Of a stretch of DNA of 64,000 bases, positions 63,127-64,000 are shown piece after piece (position 1 is the first letter of the stretch; each line of letters begins with the position of its first letter). This stretch comes from CAXMMR01 sp965198995 (GTDB lineage Bacteria; Pseudomonadota; Alphaproteobacteria; Acetobacterales; Acetobacteraceae): NCBI GenBank assembly GCA_965198995.1, contig CBDAQG010000002.1, positions 2,108,001 to 2,172,000 of the forward strand, in the 5' to 3' direction. The position numbers and the translations under genes were made by a program. Under the pieces are notes generated by a model. That model made no database searches. It was not told where the DNA came from and saw only the letters and a program-made list of their open reading frames with translations.

Positions 63127-64000
63127 TCAGCGCGGCGGCGTCGCGGCGGCCGTCGCCGGCCCCCAGAACAAGCGCCGCAGCATTCCCGGCGCCAGCACCG
63201 AGAGCGGGTTGACGGAGACCACCGGGTCGGCGAACGGCCCGCGGATTAAGAAGTCGGCGGCGAACACCCCGCCCCCCTTCTCCGGGCTGAACAGCTTGCC
63301 GACCAGCGGCAACCGTCCGAGCGCGGTGTTCAGCAGGTAGGCGGGCACCACCGTCCCGCGCAGATCGGCGGTGTCCGCGGCAAGGTCAACCCGCCCGGTC
63401 ACGGTGACGCCAAGGGTGGGGCTCACGGCGCGCGCCGAGCCGATGTCGAGCGCGCCGCCGGCATAGCGAAACGGCAGCACCAGCTGAGTGAAGCTGACCC
63501 CGGGCCCGCGCAGCACGTCGGCGATGCCGAACAGCGTCGCCACCTTGAGCACCCGCGCCACGGTCGGCGCGTCGGTGACCCGGAAGCCGCTGATCTGCGC
63601 CGTCGCCTGCAGCGGCGCATCCGGCCGACGGTCGTCAAAACGCCCCTGCAGCGACAACCGCCCGCCCTGAATGTTGTCAGCCACGTCGACGGCGCGTAGC
63701 AGCACCCCGGCATCCGCCGCCTCCAGCGCCAGCGTCCGGCCCGGGCTGCCGGCACGCCCGTCATCGCCGAGCCGCGCGGTGATCGCCGCCGGACCGCCGG
63801 CATCCACCCGCAACGTCGTCAGCCGCAGCCCGTCATTGGCGGCATGGACGGCGAACGGCGCCACCGGCTGCTGGGCGGCGAGCAGCACCTGGTCGAACTG
63901 CGCATCGACCTGCCACGCCCGACCGCGCACCGGCGGCTGACCGGCCGCCTGGCCGCGCACCGGCGGCTGACCGGCCGCCTGGCCGCGCACCGGCGGCTGA
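63127..64000 (-). CDS. AsmA/YhdP-like membrane-biogenesis protein, C-terminal part
   Basis: At least 290 aa; the 5' end lies outside the window. Beta-rich C-terminal region of the AsmA/YhdP/TamB group: FRVTDAPTVARVLKVATLFG, IADVLRGPGVSFTQLVLPFR, TVTGRVDLAADTADLRGTVV and PAYLLNTALGRLPLVGKLFS are typical of YhdP-type lipid-transport bridges. Bases 63924-64000 hold a 30-bp tandem repeat coding RGQAAGQPPV. Convergent with the chorismatase-like gene, 4 bases apart. Confidence 0.8.
   Translation of the reverse strand, partial: QPPVRGQAAGQPPVRGQAAGQPPVRGRAWQVDAQFDQVLLAAQQPVAPFAVHAANDGLRLTTLRVDAGGPAAITARLGDDGRAGSPGRTLALEAADAGVLLRAVDVADNIQGGRLSLQGRFDDRRPDAPLQATAQISGFRVTDAPTVARVLKVATLFGIADVLRGPGVSFTQLVLPFRYAGGALDIGSARAVSPTLGVTVTGRVDLAADTADLRGTVVPAYLLNTALGRLPLVGKLFSPEKGGGVFAADFLIRGPFADPVVSVNPLSVLAPGMLRRLFWGPATAAATPPR
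63924..64000. repeat. 30-bp tandem repeat at window edge
   Basis: Units at 63924-63953 and 63954-63983 are identical and a third begins at 63984 and runs off the window. Each codes ten residues, rich in Gln, Pro and Gly, within the AsmA-like frame. Confidence 0.9.

Overview
The window is GC-rich chromosomal DNA with dense, mostly single-copy housekeeping genes. It looks like an alphaproteobacterium of the Rhodospirillales, most likely an acetic-acid-bacterium relative (Acetobacteraceae). The reasons are the alphaproteobacterial small families (DUF3126, DUF3297, DUF1150 beside Hsp20), the order kdsD-lptC-lptA-lptB-rpoN-hpf, the rpmH-rnpA-yidD-yidC-engB-argB-dapD-dapE block and the rpsP-rimM-trmD-rplS-leuCDB block. 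Family assignment is inference from gene content; no rRNA is present to confirm it.

Layout. 0-16 kb: the end of xerC, a proline iminopeptidase, a 23-codon ORF with an intrinsic terminator, stress and envelope proteins, an overlapping YcaO/OpgH pair, formate-THF ligase, a hybrid histidine kinase facing a response regulator, and several small conserved proteins. 16-26 kb: tRNA-Arg and, on the minus strand, thrS-infC, ffh, rpsP-rimM-trmD-rplS and leuC-leuD-leuB. 26-34 kb: two glycosyltransferases, a TauE-like transporter, hydrolases and a GST. 34-40 kb: glutamate synthase gltD-gltB. 41-50 kb: tRNA-Leu with RNase D, then LPS synthesis and export (kdsD, lptCAB), rpoN, hpf, and the DUF1150/Hsp20 pair. 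50-60 kb: def-fmt-truA on the plus strand, facing a long minus-strand run from rpmH to dapE that covers membrane insertion, lysine and arginine synthesis. 60-64 kb: GDP-mannose synthesis, a chorismatase-like enzyme and the C-terminal part of an AsmA-like protein.

The most unusual feature is the intergenic space. It is filled by two families of short palindromic repeats. Family A/C is bounded by terminal inverted repeats of the form AAGGCCAGGGGC..GCCCCTGG and ranges from about 55-bp single arms to about 300-bp composites. Family B is a roughly 100-175 bp element made of two AT-rich hairpins (GCTTCTTTTTT..AAAAGAAGC and GGTTCTTTTTTT..AAAAAGAACC). They lie directly against genes and in several cases have become coding: an intact B element sits in frame in the LptA signal-peptide region, an A element supplies the last 35 or so codons of trmD, a B element supplies the stop of truA, and a composite covers the start of an alpha/beta hydrolase. 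A third hairpin module (D) is nested inside two A elements at the same position.
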